A stretch of DNA of 64,000 bases from Sceloporus undulatus. Its lineage: Eukaryota > Chordata > Lepidosauria > Squamata > Phrynosomatidae. Each line of letters starts with the position of its first letter. Position 1 is the stretch's first letter. Of this stretch, positions 22,470-33,186 are shown one piece after another. The stretch spans positions 299,250,679 to 299,314,678 of the forward strand of contig NC_056523.1 of the NCBI RefSeq assembly GCF_019175285.1, given 5' to 3'. Both the position numbers and the translations under genes were made by a program. A model generated the notes under the pieces. The model was not told the origin of the DNA and did no database searches. It saw only the letters and a program-made list of their open reading frames with translations.

Positions 22470-24200
22470 CTACATCATTTTCTGCACTTCTTGTCTTGGA
22501 TACAGAAACACATGGAGTTGGTTACCCTCTCCCCACCCCATGCTTTCTTCATTGTGATAACTCTCCTGTGTATCAGTATATCTTTGGTTCTGTTTACATT
22601 GTCATTTGAAGCTACTGCGAGGAGCTTCACAAGGGATTTGCTGTACCCATATACCACCTGCAGTGGCTGAGTGCAAGGGTTGCACAGAAATCCCCACATG
22701 CATCCAAAGAAGAATAAACACTCTCTGTTGCTTAGAACCCTCACAGGCTCCTACAAATCTCATTAACTGACTTGTTTACTCTGTAAAAAGGAATCATATC
22801 TCATAGCAAACACTTAATCTTCCCCAACCCTTATAACCATACAGCATTCAGCATTTGGAAAAGTTAAATTTTTGGACAATAAGTCCCAAACTCCTCTCAG
22901 CCTTTAAGTTGTGTACCTGCTTACTTGGGAGTCAATCCAATGGGGCTATTTTTGGTGTAATAAGTCTCTTTAGGATTGTGTATATATTGTCTCTGGCCAA
23001 TGCTGTTGGAATGACTTAGGAAATGATTTTCAAAGGTATGAAGGCCATACATTCAACCTGTTCCAAAGTCACTTAAGAGATTATGTCTCACCTTTCTTCT
23101 ATAGCATTTCTAAATTTTTAATCCAAATGTTATTGTCCAAAAATGTGTATATTTCGCTAAATGTGATCCTTAGGCCTTAACAAAGGGTGGTTTTCCCAGG
23201 ATCACATTTTGAATGGGTCCCGAAACATGCAAGTAGACAGGTTTGGGAAATGTGTGGCCCTCTAAATGTTGTGGGAGTCTAATTCTCACTGGGCCCAGGC
23301 AACCTTACCAATGGTGAGGGACCATGGGAACAGTAATTCATAATAATCTGATGGACCACAGGATCTCTAGTACTGAAGCAATCTGGTACTCAGTTGGAAA
23401 CAATTAGAATAAGCATTCCTAGCAGGGAAGCAGAGCTGCTACCATCCAACAGTTTCCTAGAGAGGCATGCAGCCACCTCAAGATGCTTTCAGGCTTTCCA
23501 GCAGCAGCTCAGCCTTCCCTCACTGCCTTCCTCTCTCATAAATGAATGCTACTCCCAGCCCCATTGCCATTACCCTTGTTCTACAAAAAACAGGACTTGG
23601 TAAACCTATCATTTTAGATTGTATCTCCCAGAATCCTCCATGCTGGCTAGGAGATTCTGAGTAGGATTGCCAGACTGAGAATTGAAGAAGGTTCCTGTAC
23701 CTTTGTGTGAAAGAGAGAATTTCAGCAGGTGTTGCTTGTTACTTGGTTGCATGACAAGCCAGATCGGATGTAATCCCCTCATCTACACAGCCATTAAAAA
23801 GACAGGAGCCCTCTTCTATTTTCCCTAATCTTGAGAGTTGTAAACTGAAAAGGTAATTTCACCAAGCTCTAACAGAAAGATCATCTGCCCCCTTGTCCCA
23901 GTGAGGAGAGGTTTAAGTTTTGTACCTGTTTACTTGGGAGTCAATCCAATGGGAAGGTCAGGATGGAAGAGAAAGAGAAAGGAAGATATTAGAAAGAGGG
24001 CTCCTCCAGATTGCTTCAAAGAAGTATAAATTCTCATGACATAGTTCTTTGGGTTTTTGCCAGTTGTTACCATCTCCACATTCATTTGTTCCAGTCTTTT
24101 GTGGGGCTCTCTGTAGTGATATTTTAGATCTGCATAGGAGTCTTCCAAGGTTTTTGATTGTTTGTTTGTTTTGTTTTAATGTTGGTGTTGATATGATGAT
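22470..24200. other. Intergenic with weak MITE traces
   Basis: An imperfect palindrome at about 23245-23365 ('gtggccctctaaatgttgtgg', 'ggtgagggaccatggg') looks like an old hAT MITE. Two diverged copies of 'tgtacctgyttacttgggagtcaatccaatggg' lie at about 22912 and 23922. No genes. Confidence 0.45.
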
Positions 24201-24201
24201 A

Positions 24202-24440
24202 CAGTGGGCCCTTGGTATCCATTGGGTTTGGTTCCAGGAACTTCCATGGATACCAAAATCCACAGATGCTCAAGTGACTTTAAATAGAGTAGTGTAGCAA
24301 AATTGTGTCCCTGATATAAAATGGCTAGTTTGCTAGAGACACCTAAAATAGATGCATTTGATATAAAATGGCTGTTCTGCCATCCATGGGTTGAATATAT
24401 GGATGGTTGGATCCATTGATAATGAATCTGTGGATGCAGA
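24202..24440. mobile_element. Tigger-like MITE, right end damaged
   Basis: TA then CAGTGGGCCCTTGGTATCC at the left, GGTTCCAGGAACTTCCATGG and AAAATCCACAGATGCTCAAG inside. The right end is degenerate. Confidence 0.65.
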
Positions 24441-24588
24441 GTAACAATAATAATTTATTTCTTACCTGTGGATCAAGGAGGGAAACAACAACAGATAACA
24501 CAGCACATATACATCTCTCCATTCTTCATTATGAAGTAGTCAACCAAATGCATCTCTTTCAGGTGTCTCTAGCAGATCAGAGTACAAT

Positions 24589-24804
24589 GGGTACATCTAC
24601 ACTGTAGAAACAATGCAGTTTGACACCACCTTAAGAGCTGTATGCATTCCTGGGGTTTCTTCTTCTTCTTCTTTTCTTTTTTTTAAACAAGGTCTGTTGC
24701 CTTATTTGCCAAAGAGTGCTGGTGCCTCACCAAACTACAAATCCCAAGGATTATGTAGTTAATGTAGTGTCAAATTGTATTATTTCTACAGTGCAGATGC
24801 ACCC
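24589..24804. mobile_element. GGGTGCATC-family MITE, copy 1
   Basis: Ends GGGTACATCTACACTGTAGA and, from the right, GGGTGCATCTGCACTGTAGA. Long inverted arms with 'aatgcagtttgacaccac'. A TTC/T-rich tract lies in the centre. Confidence 0.7.
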
Positions 24805-24857
24805 TAAGTAAAAGGCTTTTCCTCCTGTTTTGAGAGAGCAGAGGATTTTGAAACAAT

Positions 24858-25915
24858 GGCGGGTTACAGACGGGCAGGGGAAGACGTCTTGAAGGTGTAT
24901 TCTGTTGAATACGGAGCCTCCAGACCACCCGCCCCGGGGGCGTGGCTCAGGTGTGTGGGGCTTCCACATGGGGGGCAGTGAAGACGCCTCACCTGGGGCT
25001 GTTTCTGACCCGTAGCTTCCATACCGCTGCCTCGCAGGACGCTGCAAAGAGAGAGGCAGCTTCTGCATGGGCAGCCAAAAATGCAGCTTTTTTTTTCTTT
25101 TGCCGGCAGTCAGCACCAGCGGCAGAAAGCATATGTGCACATTTAAAGCGTCCAGGCCCCTTTAAACTTTTCCCCCCGCCCTACCCAAGAACAATGGTGG
25201 TCTCCTGCCAGCTGGTGATCAGCTGGTGTTGGCATCCTTGTCCGCTTGCACGTTGCCAGTGTCACCAGCATCATGGATGCCTCCTCTCCTTTGGTCCCCG
25301 CGCTCTTGCTGAATCTGCAATGCACAGCCACAGCTGTCGCCGCTGCCACCGCTGTCCCCCTGCCATCCCCCATCACCTCCCTTGTACATATGTAAATATT
25401 TAAAGTTTTAGCATTTTTTTATTGTTAGGTGAAAATGGCACAGGAATGTGTGTAGGGGTTCACTTTAAATTCCAAACTTTCCACAATTCTAGCAGCGCAT
25501 GCGTACATGTTGCTCTAGGGTTAGGGTTACGGGCATTAAAATAGAGTGCAGCTGTGCTGCAGCTTCCACATCTGCATGGCATCTGACGCTCTAATTAGAG
25601 CCTTGGTGCAAACTGCGCATGTTCCAGGACCCCGACTCATTATGCGACGCAGCAGACATGGAGCTTTTAAATGGGCAACTTAAATTAGCGGCGTAACAAT
25701 TCTGGCGTACCGGTGCAGCAGCTTATAGACGGAGATGCGCAGTTGCGCAGTATATAGAAAAGAAGCGGAAAAAAGCAGCACCTTTTTAATGCCTCTTCTT
25801 CCCGCTTGGGGCGTGCAGGCGGCGCGTTCATGGCGGCATTCAGGTAAGGGCCGTCTAAAGGCTATACCTTCATGACGTCATGAGCACACCCCTTTTTGCC
25901 CGTCTGTAACCCGCC
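24858..25915. mobile_element. 1,058-bp GC-rich element with 19-bp perfect inverted ends
   Basis: Both ends read GGCGGGTTACAGACGGGCA inward, and AAT is duplicated at 24855-24857 and 25916-25918. The interior is GC- and CpG-rich and contains no transposase I recognise. GGC..GCC ends with a 3-bp duplication fit the PIF/Harbinger superfamily. Confidence 0.75.
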
Positions 25916-25919
25916 AATG

Positions 25920-26911
25920 AGTCCAACTCCCTGATATCACAAAGATTGCCATTTAATCTACCCAGTTTTTAAAATTTTCAGTTTTGGCCTGTGTATCTGT
26001 TTGTTTTGACAGGATCTGTATGAAATTCCTGTTTTGAAATTAATGGAAGAGATGTCCAGAATGAGTAGGCTGGTGGATGAACTCAAGAGTAATAATGAGT
26101 ATCTTGTATGGTGGTTTTGAAAATCAGGGACAATTTCTCCTTGTTTTGTCCAGCTTGTTTCCAAGCAACAACAAACATTATCCCATTTACTTAGAGGTAC
26201 TGTCAACCCTGAGGGATTTTTTTTAATCCTTTAATTCCTTCTCAATTGCTTATTAATGATAATCTTCAGTAAGTCACTCAATTTCATTTATATGGTACTA
26301 TTGACAAAAATTTATTGCTGAATATTTATTCAGCTTGCACACAGGTATAGTCTGCTAATAAATATATATTGAAGTTTTTGTTATGATTTTTATTAATTGA
26401 TTCTCAATGGGTGGTGGGGATTTTATTTTTAGTATATGATGATGTTTGTTTTATTGCTTTGTGATTATATATGTCTGGTGTTCTGCCCTTTAGTGTAAAC
26501 GTGTTATCATTTAACATTGTTGTTATTATTTTCTAGTGAAAAGATATGAGTGGCTACAAAGAAAAGGTATGGAAGTTTATATTTCCAAACAGATTTTGCT
26601 TTTATGACGCCACTAATTATATTGAAAATTGTAACATGTATCAAATGGTCATACTGATAGTGGGATTTGACAGCATAGCAAATAGGTACAATACATTTGT
26701 CCAAAATGTTAAAACCATGTTATCAATTAAGTTAAATTTTTCAGATAATTTCTTTTAACTTAATTGACTAATCTGGGACTTTCAGCATTAGCATAATTCC
26801 AGAATTAATGTAATTAAATGGATTATTAATAAAATGAAAAAAGCAACAAATTTTAAATCATCACCTAGTAAGAGTGGGCCTTTAAGAACATTTGATTACC
26901 TATGTTCATGA
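25920..26911. other. Intergenic, nothing recognised
   Basis: AT-rich sequence without supportable features. Confidence 0.45.
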
Positions 26912-27125
26912 TTGTGTGTGTGTGTGTACACCTATAGGTCAGCTATCAGCTTTTGGCAACCCTATGAATTTCATAGGGTTTTCTCAGGCAAGGAATACTC
27001 AGAGGTGGTTTATGAGTTTCTTCCCCTGAAATAAAGCATACATCACCTGGTATTTCTTGGCAGTCTCCCATCAAAGTACTAACCAGGGCTGACCCTGCTT
27101 AGCATCCAAGATCAGAGGGACCTGG
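26912..27125 (-). repeat. 5S rRNA-derived SINE, best-preserved copy
   Basis: The inverted 5S part (about 27062-27118: GTCTCCCATCAAAGTACTAA, CCAGGGCTGACCCTGCTTAG, CATCCAAGATCAGA) is longer than in other copies. The SINE tail reaches a (GT)n start at 26918. Confidence 0.8.
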
Positions 27126-27299
27126 TGCATTCTTGTTCATGATTAGGACATGATAATTTAGTCAGTCCTGCCAGTAGCACTGCCTTTCCATGGTGGTGGG
27201 ATTACATGCTCCTGTGAAGCAAGGGACTATGCAGATGGCAGCAGTGCTGCTGGTAGGGTCTCCCATGTTAGACAGGATCTTGCTGTGGAACCAGACTAT

Positions 27300-27666
27300 G
27301 GGGCAAAACAGACCGGTACAATACACTGGCTTGGGGGCAGTTTGGGGGCATGGCGTTTAGATGATGCACACCCTAACACTGTCCCAAACTGGCATCATAC
27401 TGACCTGCCCAACCACATAGCGGGCACCAATGCAGCACTGTGGTGATGCAGTGATCATATGCTGCATGCCGCAGGAGTGTGGAAAAGCCGCCACTGTCAA
27501 AGAAAAGCTGCCCTTTTTCTGGTGCAAAAAGGACTGGCATTTTGCCGCTTCTTTTTGTACCTGAAAAAAGCTGGATCGGGGCTGCAGCATACAGTTGTTG
27601 TGGCCCCAATCCAGTGCTCAAAGGGGCAGCATCAAGCCACCCCTAGACAGCTATCCGTTTCAGCCC
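27300..27666. mobile_element. Harbinger-like non-autonomous element
   Basis: Ends GGGGCAAAACAGACCGG and, from the right, GGGCTGAAACGGATAGC. Flanks TAT and TAA. GC-richer than its surroundings, no transposase. Confidence 0.5.
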
Positions 27667-28004
27667 TAAGTGGGCTAAACAGCTACTGGGCAGCAGCAGT
27701 AGTGAGAGGGTGACATTGGCAGAGGATCTCTCAGAGACAACACCAGTGGCAACATAGCTAATGTTTGTTAGAACTGAAGAGAAAAGACACAATAAACACC
27801 TTTTGGATGTCTTGTACCACAAAAATGCCATGATGAGACAATTCAAAATGAAACAATTCAAAATGAAACATGAGATAGTATCAGAAGATGAAACTCTCAG
27901 GTTGGATGGCACTCAGTGAGCTACTGGGGTACAGCAGATGACAGCTACGAGTAGCACTGTGGTTAATGACACAACTGGACTTCCAAAAGGAAGTTCTGTT
28001 ATTG

Positions 28005-28577
28005 ACATGCTCAGAGGTGAAAGGAAAGTCCAAAGCTCCACAACACATATTCTGGGAACATGGAATGTGAGAAGCATAAATCAGGGGAAGTTATATGTAG
28101 TAAAACAATAAATGGAACATATGAAGATTGCAATACTTGGGGTGACCAAGCTAAAATGGACAGTAATGGGACATTTTTAATCAGATAATTACACAATATT
28201 TTACTCAGGAAATTAAAATGTAAGAAAAAGGGGGGGGGGGTGGCATTAATAGTGAGGAAAGACATAGCAAAAGCAACTATAGGATATAATGCAAAGTCTG
28301 ACCAAATTGTATCAATAAGACTTCAGGGAAAGCCTATCAGTATAACCATAATCCAAGTTTATGATTGAACTACAGACGAAAATGGAGAAGAAATTGAAAA
28401 GTTCTGTGTTGGAGTCCAGGAAGAAATTGATCGCACAACCAAACAAGACTGCTTGTTAATCATAGGCAACTGGAATGCAAAAACAGGAAACAAAGGAGAA
28501 TCAAACATTGTAGGATCAATGGCCCACAGATAGTAAATGTTCAATATATATCCCAATTTCCAGAAAAGGGGACACCA
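28005..28577 (+). mobile_element. BovB LINE endonuclease fragment
   Basis: Plus-strand translation in shifting frames gives GTWNVRSINQGKLYV, MKIAILGVTKLKWTVMG, SIRLQGKPISITIIQVY and LLIIGNWNAKTGN, the APE-type endonuclease of BovB. A G10 run interrupts it near 28230. Confidence 0.85.
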
Positions 28578-28669
28578 GGATCTGCCGTAATCATAATAAT
28601 AATTTTGTTTTGTTTTTATAAGACCATTGCATTAATCTACCATGAAACAAAATGGTGCTCAAAATTCCA

Positions 28670-29400
28670 TGTGGGCGGGGCTGGCGTAGCTGGCTGCATA
28701 ATGAGGGCAACTCCTCAGCTCCTCCCCCTTCCCAGCGGCGAGACAGTAATCCCTTTGAGACTTTGTGCCAGTGCAACAAACTTTAATGGTAACAAACACC
28801 CGGTTCCCTCAACAGTGTCTCAACAAACAAAACTCTTCCCTTCAGAGTAACATAAAGGCCATAGCCTAGCGTCGGCCTCAGTCGTTGGCTTCCGTCTCCG
28901 AACTGCGATAATGGCGTCGGCCTCCTGAATGCTTCTCTAGCGGCTCCAGGTCAGCCTTCTCTTTCTCTCGGGGTTCGGGCCCAGTTTGCCACTGTTCCCC
29001 TTTCGGGTCCCACCAAGCCCCTTCCAAGGAGTCTTTCGGCCCACTATTCCACTCCTCCAAGTCTGACAAAGGAAAGTCCCCTTCTATCCTAGGGTCCCTT
29101 AGAACTACCTCTTCGTGAGGTCCCTTCCGACGCCCTCCTGACCGGGCCTGTAGAACAGCAGGCCCTCCGTCCCTCATGGGCTTTCTGGTTACCTCTTCTC
29201 TCCCTTCCCCGACCGCAACTCCACGACCACCTCTTCCGCCACGTGTCCCTCTCCCCGCGCGTCTCTCTCCTCCTCTTATATCCCTTGGTACCGCCTCTTC
29301 TCTGCCCCGGTCTTCCTCTAGCCCCGCCTCTCCCACATGACCTTCATTAGCCCCTTCAGCCCTCTCTCTTAAGGGAGCCCCCTCACTACATTCCATAACA
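28670..29400 (-). mobile_element. Possible solo-LTR-like fossil inserted in BovB
   Basis: On the minus strand it starts TGTTATGGAATG and ends CCCCGCCCACA, with an ATTAAAG signal about 130 bp before the end. It is GC-rich and lies between BovB endonuclease and reverse-transcriptase fragments. LTR identity is an inference from TG..CA ends and a polyadenylation-like signal. It looks broken and old; no flanking duplication was found. Confidence 0.35.
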
Positions 29401-29424
29401 AATATTTTACCATATATAGAATGA

Positions 29425-29567
29425 GAAATGCTGACTGTTCAAGCTGGGTTTAGGAAATGAAGAGGAACTGGGGACCATATTGCAAAAATATGTTGATTAA
29501 TGGGACATAGCAAAGAATTTTAGATGGAAATCAGCCTGTGCTGATTATAGCAAAGTCTTTGACTGTA
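29425..29567 (+). mobile_element. BovB LINE reverse-transcriptase fragment
   Basis: Translates as VQAGFRK-RGTGDHIAK and LCXDYSKVFDC, the BovB palm region. Cut off at a TA by the MITE at 29568. Confidence 0.75.
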
Positions 29568-29762
29568 CAGTTGCCCCTCTTTTCTCATGGACTTCAGGCC
29601 CATGGTCTTCAATATTCATGGAGGGGTGGCCTCCGTTATTTTCAATGGGACTTGCCCCTGCAGGCACACACCCCATTCAAGCCTATGGGGCTTGAATATC
29701 AGCGAGTCTCCATTTTCATGTGCAGGGGGAGGAGAGTCCGGAATGGATCCCAAGAGAAAATG
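29568..29762. mobile_element. CAGTTGCCCCTC-family MITE
   Basis: TA on both sides (29566-29567 and 29763-29764). Left end CAGTTGCCCCTCTTTTCTCA. Contains 'cattcaagcctatgggg', shared with the copy at 36403. Right end diverged. Confidence 0.65.
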
Positions 29763-29849
29763 TAACCTGTCCAGAATGTACAGACTATATACTATTCAAT
29801 TATATGACTTTACACCTCAGGAACTTGTACAATACAAATCAAAGATGTA

Positions 29850-30060
29850 TTGATTTCATATGTTAATTGTTATGCAGTTTTTATTGCCCTTCTTGTTGTT
29901 ATTTGCTATGAATTCTTCTTGCTATTTATTATTATTGTAAATTGTTATGTTATTTTTATTCTATTGTTGTTGCAATATTGTTATTGTGATGTATTTTTCT
30001 TTTTGCTGTAACCTGCCTGGATTCTTCATGATTGGGCATGCTATAAATAAAATAATAATT

Positions 30061-30094
<34 letters not shown>
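29850..30094 (+). repeat. Retroposon 3' end with ATC microsatellite tail
   Basis: 'taacctgcctggattcttcatgattgggca' then TGCTATAAATAAAATAATAA and an (ATC)n tail (30060-30094). Looks like an L2- or Vingi-type 3' end; family uncertain. Confidence 0.45.
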
Positions 30095-30096
<2 letters not shown>

Positions 30097-30660
30097 TAGT
30101 TCCTTCATAGCTGCCCTTTCCAAATCCTGGTCATCTTCTGATTTCTGGACTGTATTCTCCATTCTGATTAATGACTGAGCCATGGGATGGAAAAATCTCA
30201 AACTATTTCAATATTTTCATTGTCTGCTTTAAAGTTCTGTGGTCATTATTTTTGTTTTCTTAATGTTTATCTGCAAGCCTGTCTTTTCACTGTCTTCCTT
30301 GACTTTCTTCACTAGTTATTCCAAGTTTTTGCTATTTTCTGCTAGTAGTATGATGTCATCTCTGTATTTTAAATTGCTGGTGTTCCTTCTCTCCATTTTT
30401 TCTCCATTTCCTTTGAGTCTAGCCATGCTTTACGTATGATACAATCAGCATACAAATCAAACAGATAGGTGATAAAATGCAGCCTTGCCTGACCCGCTTA
30501 CCTATTGGAAACCATTCTATTCTGCCATCTTCTTTCCTAATGATAGCTTCTTGTCCTGAGTACAGGACAATCAAATGCTGTGGCACATCTATTTCTTTAA
30601 AAGCAATCCATAGTTTTTGATGAGTTGTACAGTCAAAGTCTTTGCTATAATCTAGTGACA
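30095..30660 (-). mobile_element. BovB LINE reverse-transcriptase fragment
   Basis: The minus strand encodes MVSLDYSKDFDCTTHQKLW, IGKRVRQGCILSPICL and nearby palm and thumb text, continuing 3' to the NTSNLKYRDDIILLAES-like region (stops present). Old, 5'-truncated. Confidence 0.85.
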
Positions 30661-30661
30661 C

Positions 30662-30865
30662 CATTAGTGACACCCCTTCTGAAGGCGTCACCCAGTGCAG
30701 TCTACTCCACCCATACACCCCTAGTGACACTACTGGTTGGGGAGCAAATGACTGGCCCAAGGTCAACCAGTGAGCTTCATGGCTCAATGAGGCTTAGAAC
30801 TCACATCTGTCAATCCCCATTCCATCACTCTAAACACTGCACCATATTGCTTCTCCATACAAACA
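30662..30865 (-). repeat. tRNA-derived SINE (MIR-like)
   Basis: 'actggcccaaggtcaaccagtgagc' and 'aacactgcaccatattgcttct' are the inverted head of a MIR/CORE-type or Sauria SINE. Confidence 0.5.
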
Positions 30866-32304
30866 GGAAGTACATAGAAATTGTATCCTCAGTAATCTTA
30901 CTTGGGTGGAATTTCTATGCATACTGGCTAAAATATATATCCACTGTAATTTAAAGGCGGCTTGCTTTCAAGTAAACATTCATAGGTTTGGAGGGTATTA
31001 TGTAAGACTGGGAAAGTTTCATTGCTTACTAGATTAATATGGAAAGAGAAAGCTTGTGGGAGAAAACCAACTTTTGCTTCTTAGCTCTCGCATTCAAATT
31101 GGGTGACAATCATTTCAAGAAATATTGAAATCAAGGATAAGCTCCTCTGGGTTCTTTGTTGACTACTAAGCCATGTCTGCATTCCTCATTAAATTTAATG
31201 GGCCTTGTCCTGGAATTGTACTTTCAGAGGCAGGACTGACTGTTCATTTTCTCCTGTCTTGTCCTTTATGTTCATTGTGTTAAAGAAATTACACTTCATT
31301 TTTTAGAGGAATGCAAAGTAAGATGGCTTCTACCTTACCTCTTCACAACACTGCACAACCCAGCAGAAATTAGCAACCATCTCAGCAAGGTCAATCAATC
31401 CAGCAATGTTGGTTGTGGTAAGTAAAACTACCTTTTTTCTGATTGAATCCCAAGGCATGTTTATGATGCTTCCCCCTTCTTCCCTTACTACCCCTAGAAA
31501 ACCAGTTTGTGTTATTGACAGAATTGTGGACATTATCAAAAGCATGTAATAGCTCATGTGCACCCATGGCTCTGCTTTGTAACTGATGGAAGTTTATGTT
31601 TATGCCAGTGGGGTCTGCTGGTTTCCATTCCGGTTGAATGGTGAATCCGTTGTGCATTTTGATCTGAATTTTACAGGAGCTGTCTAGGTGCTGAAACCAA
31701 CTCCCTAGATAAATTCAGTACCTTGGATAGTTCCTAAACCCTGGAGTGAATCCACCACTTCACTAACATGGAAACCACCAGCTGCCACTGATTTATGCAA
31801 TGGAATTTATGTCCTGCTCTGAGAGCATTGCTTCCTTGTCTACCAAGTGAAGTAAGACAGACATGAAAATATTACTTTTGGTCATGTTCAGTTACCACCA
31901 TTTGACAAACCTAAGTAAAAGAAATCAATTTAACAGGGTCACTCAAGAATAGTAAACAAAAATTATAAAGTTCCTTTTAAAAATGCACTGAAAAATCATT
32001 GAGCAAATGATTAAGCCTGTGATCCAATACACCTTACTAAGGAGTAAATCCCATTGAATGCAATGAGATTATTTCTGAGAAGAAACTCATAAGGCAGTAC
32101 TGTGAAATATGTTAAACCAATATATGAATATATGAATGAAAAGTTAAACTCTTTGCAGGTGCCTTTTGAGAAAAAGTGCTAATGAGTGCTTTTGATCAAG
32201 ACTCTGTACTATACAAGGGATTTCAAAGGTGCATGCACACAACATTTCTAAATAGTAAGTAACATCATACTTGCAAGAATTGTATATAGAACACATTATG
32301 CAAT
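30866..32304. other. Intergenic, nothing certain
   Basis: A short repeat-like phrase at about 32020-32065 ('ggagtaaatcccattgaatgc') recurs near 59330. No gene seen. Confidence 0.4.
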
Positions 32305-32306
32305 TA

Positions 32307-32534
32307 CAGTGGACACTTGATATCCACTGGGGTTTGGTTAGAGGACTCCCTGCGGGTGCCAAAATCCATGGATGTTCAAGTCCCATTAAATACAGTGGAT
32401 AGTAAAATGGCGTCTCTTATATAAAATGATAAAATAAAGGTTTGCTTTTGGGAATTTATTTATTTATTTAATATTTTCAAGCCATGGATTCTTGAATAAG
32501 TGGATAAAAATCTGTGGATATGGAGAACCGACTG
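32307..32534. mobile_element. Tigger-like MITE
   Basis: TA on both sides (32305-32306, 32535-32536). Ends CAGTGGACACTTGATATCC and, from the right, CAGTCGGTTCTCCATATCC. Contains ATTT repeats in the middle. Confidence 0.75.
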
Positions 32535-32754
32535 TATTTATTTCTGGAAGAGATGGTGTAATGTAAATTTACCACCAGAGGGAGTTCTAAGACCAGTTAT
32601 TTATTAATCTATTTCAAGACCTAGACTATGTAAAGAGCAAGGTAAATTAAGGAATTTATACCCAGTTTCCCACAATTCAATTGTAGATGCCTTCCTTCCT
32701 TCCTGATGTTTGCATAGTGGTATTTCAGTATGACTATCAAAGTAGGATTTGGGA

Positions 32755-32885
32755 GATTGTGATTCCAGATCCCAGCAAACTATGAAAACTCAGTGGCTGA
32801 TCCTGGGATGATCTGTCTCTCCCTTTCATGACCTACCTAGCAGGGTTGTGAGGATAAAGGCAGGAAAAGAAGAGGGGCAGACATA
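32755..32885 (+). repeat. tRNA-derived SINE fragment
   Basis: 'acctacctagcagggttgtgaggataaag' is the 3' body of the squamate tRNA-derived SINE seen at 16258. Confidence 0.55.
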
Positions 32886-33083
32886 CAAGGTTATTGGATA
32901 AAAAATAGACTATCAATGTTAATTAACAATAATAATACTATAATTAATTTGAATGCCATATAGTCCTCCCAGGGAAGTGCACATGCAACATACTGAGGGT
33001 CACCAGATGTTATAACTGCAAATGAGGACAAGGTATCTCAAAATGTAGGACATTCAAGAAAAATATTGGACATTACCAAATAA

Positions 33084-33087
<4 letters not shown>

Positions 33088-33148
<61 letters not shown>
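33088..33148. repeat. CT then AT microsatellites
   Basis: (CT)n followed at once by (AT)n, inside the left arm of the hAT element. Confidence 0.95.
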
Positions 33149-33150
<2 letters not shown>

Positions 33151-33186
33151 CATATGGTTTATTTACACTATATGACATCTAACAGG

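Noticed and set aside
24942-25403. 153-codon frame in GC-rich DNA
   Set aside because: Lies wholly inside the 1,058-bp inverted-end element. High GC content lengthens chance frames, and no transposase motif is visible.
27062-27118. Possible 5S rRNA gene
   Set aside because: Only part of 5S is present, diverged, and it continues into a SINE body shared with other copies.
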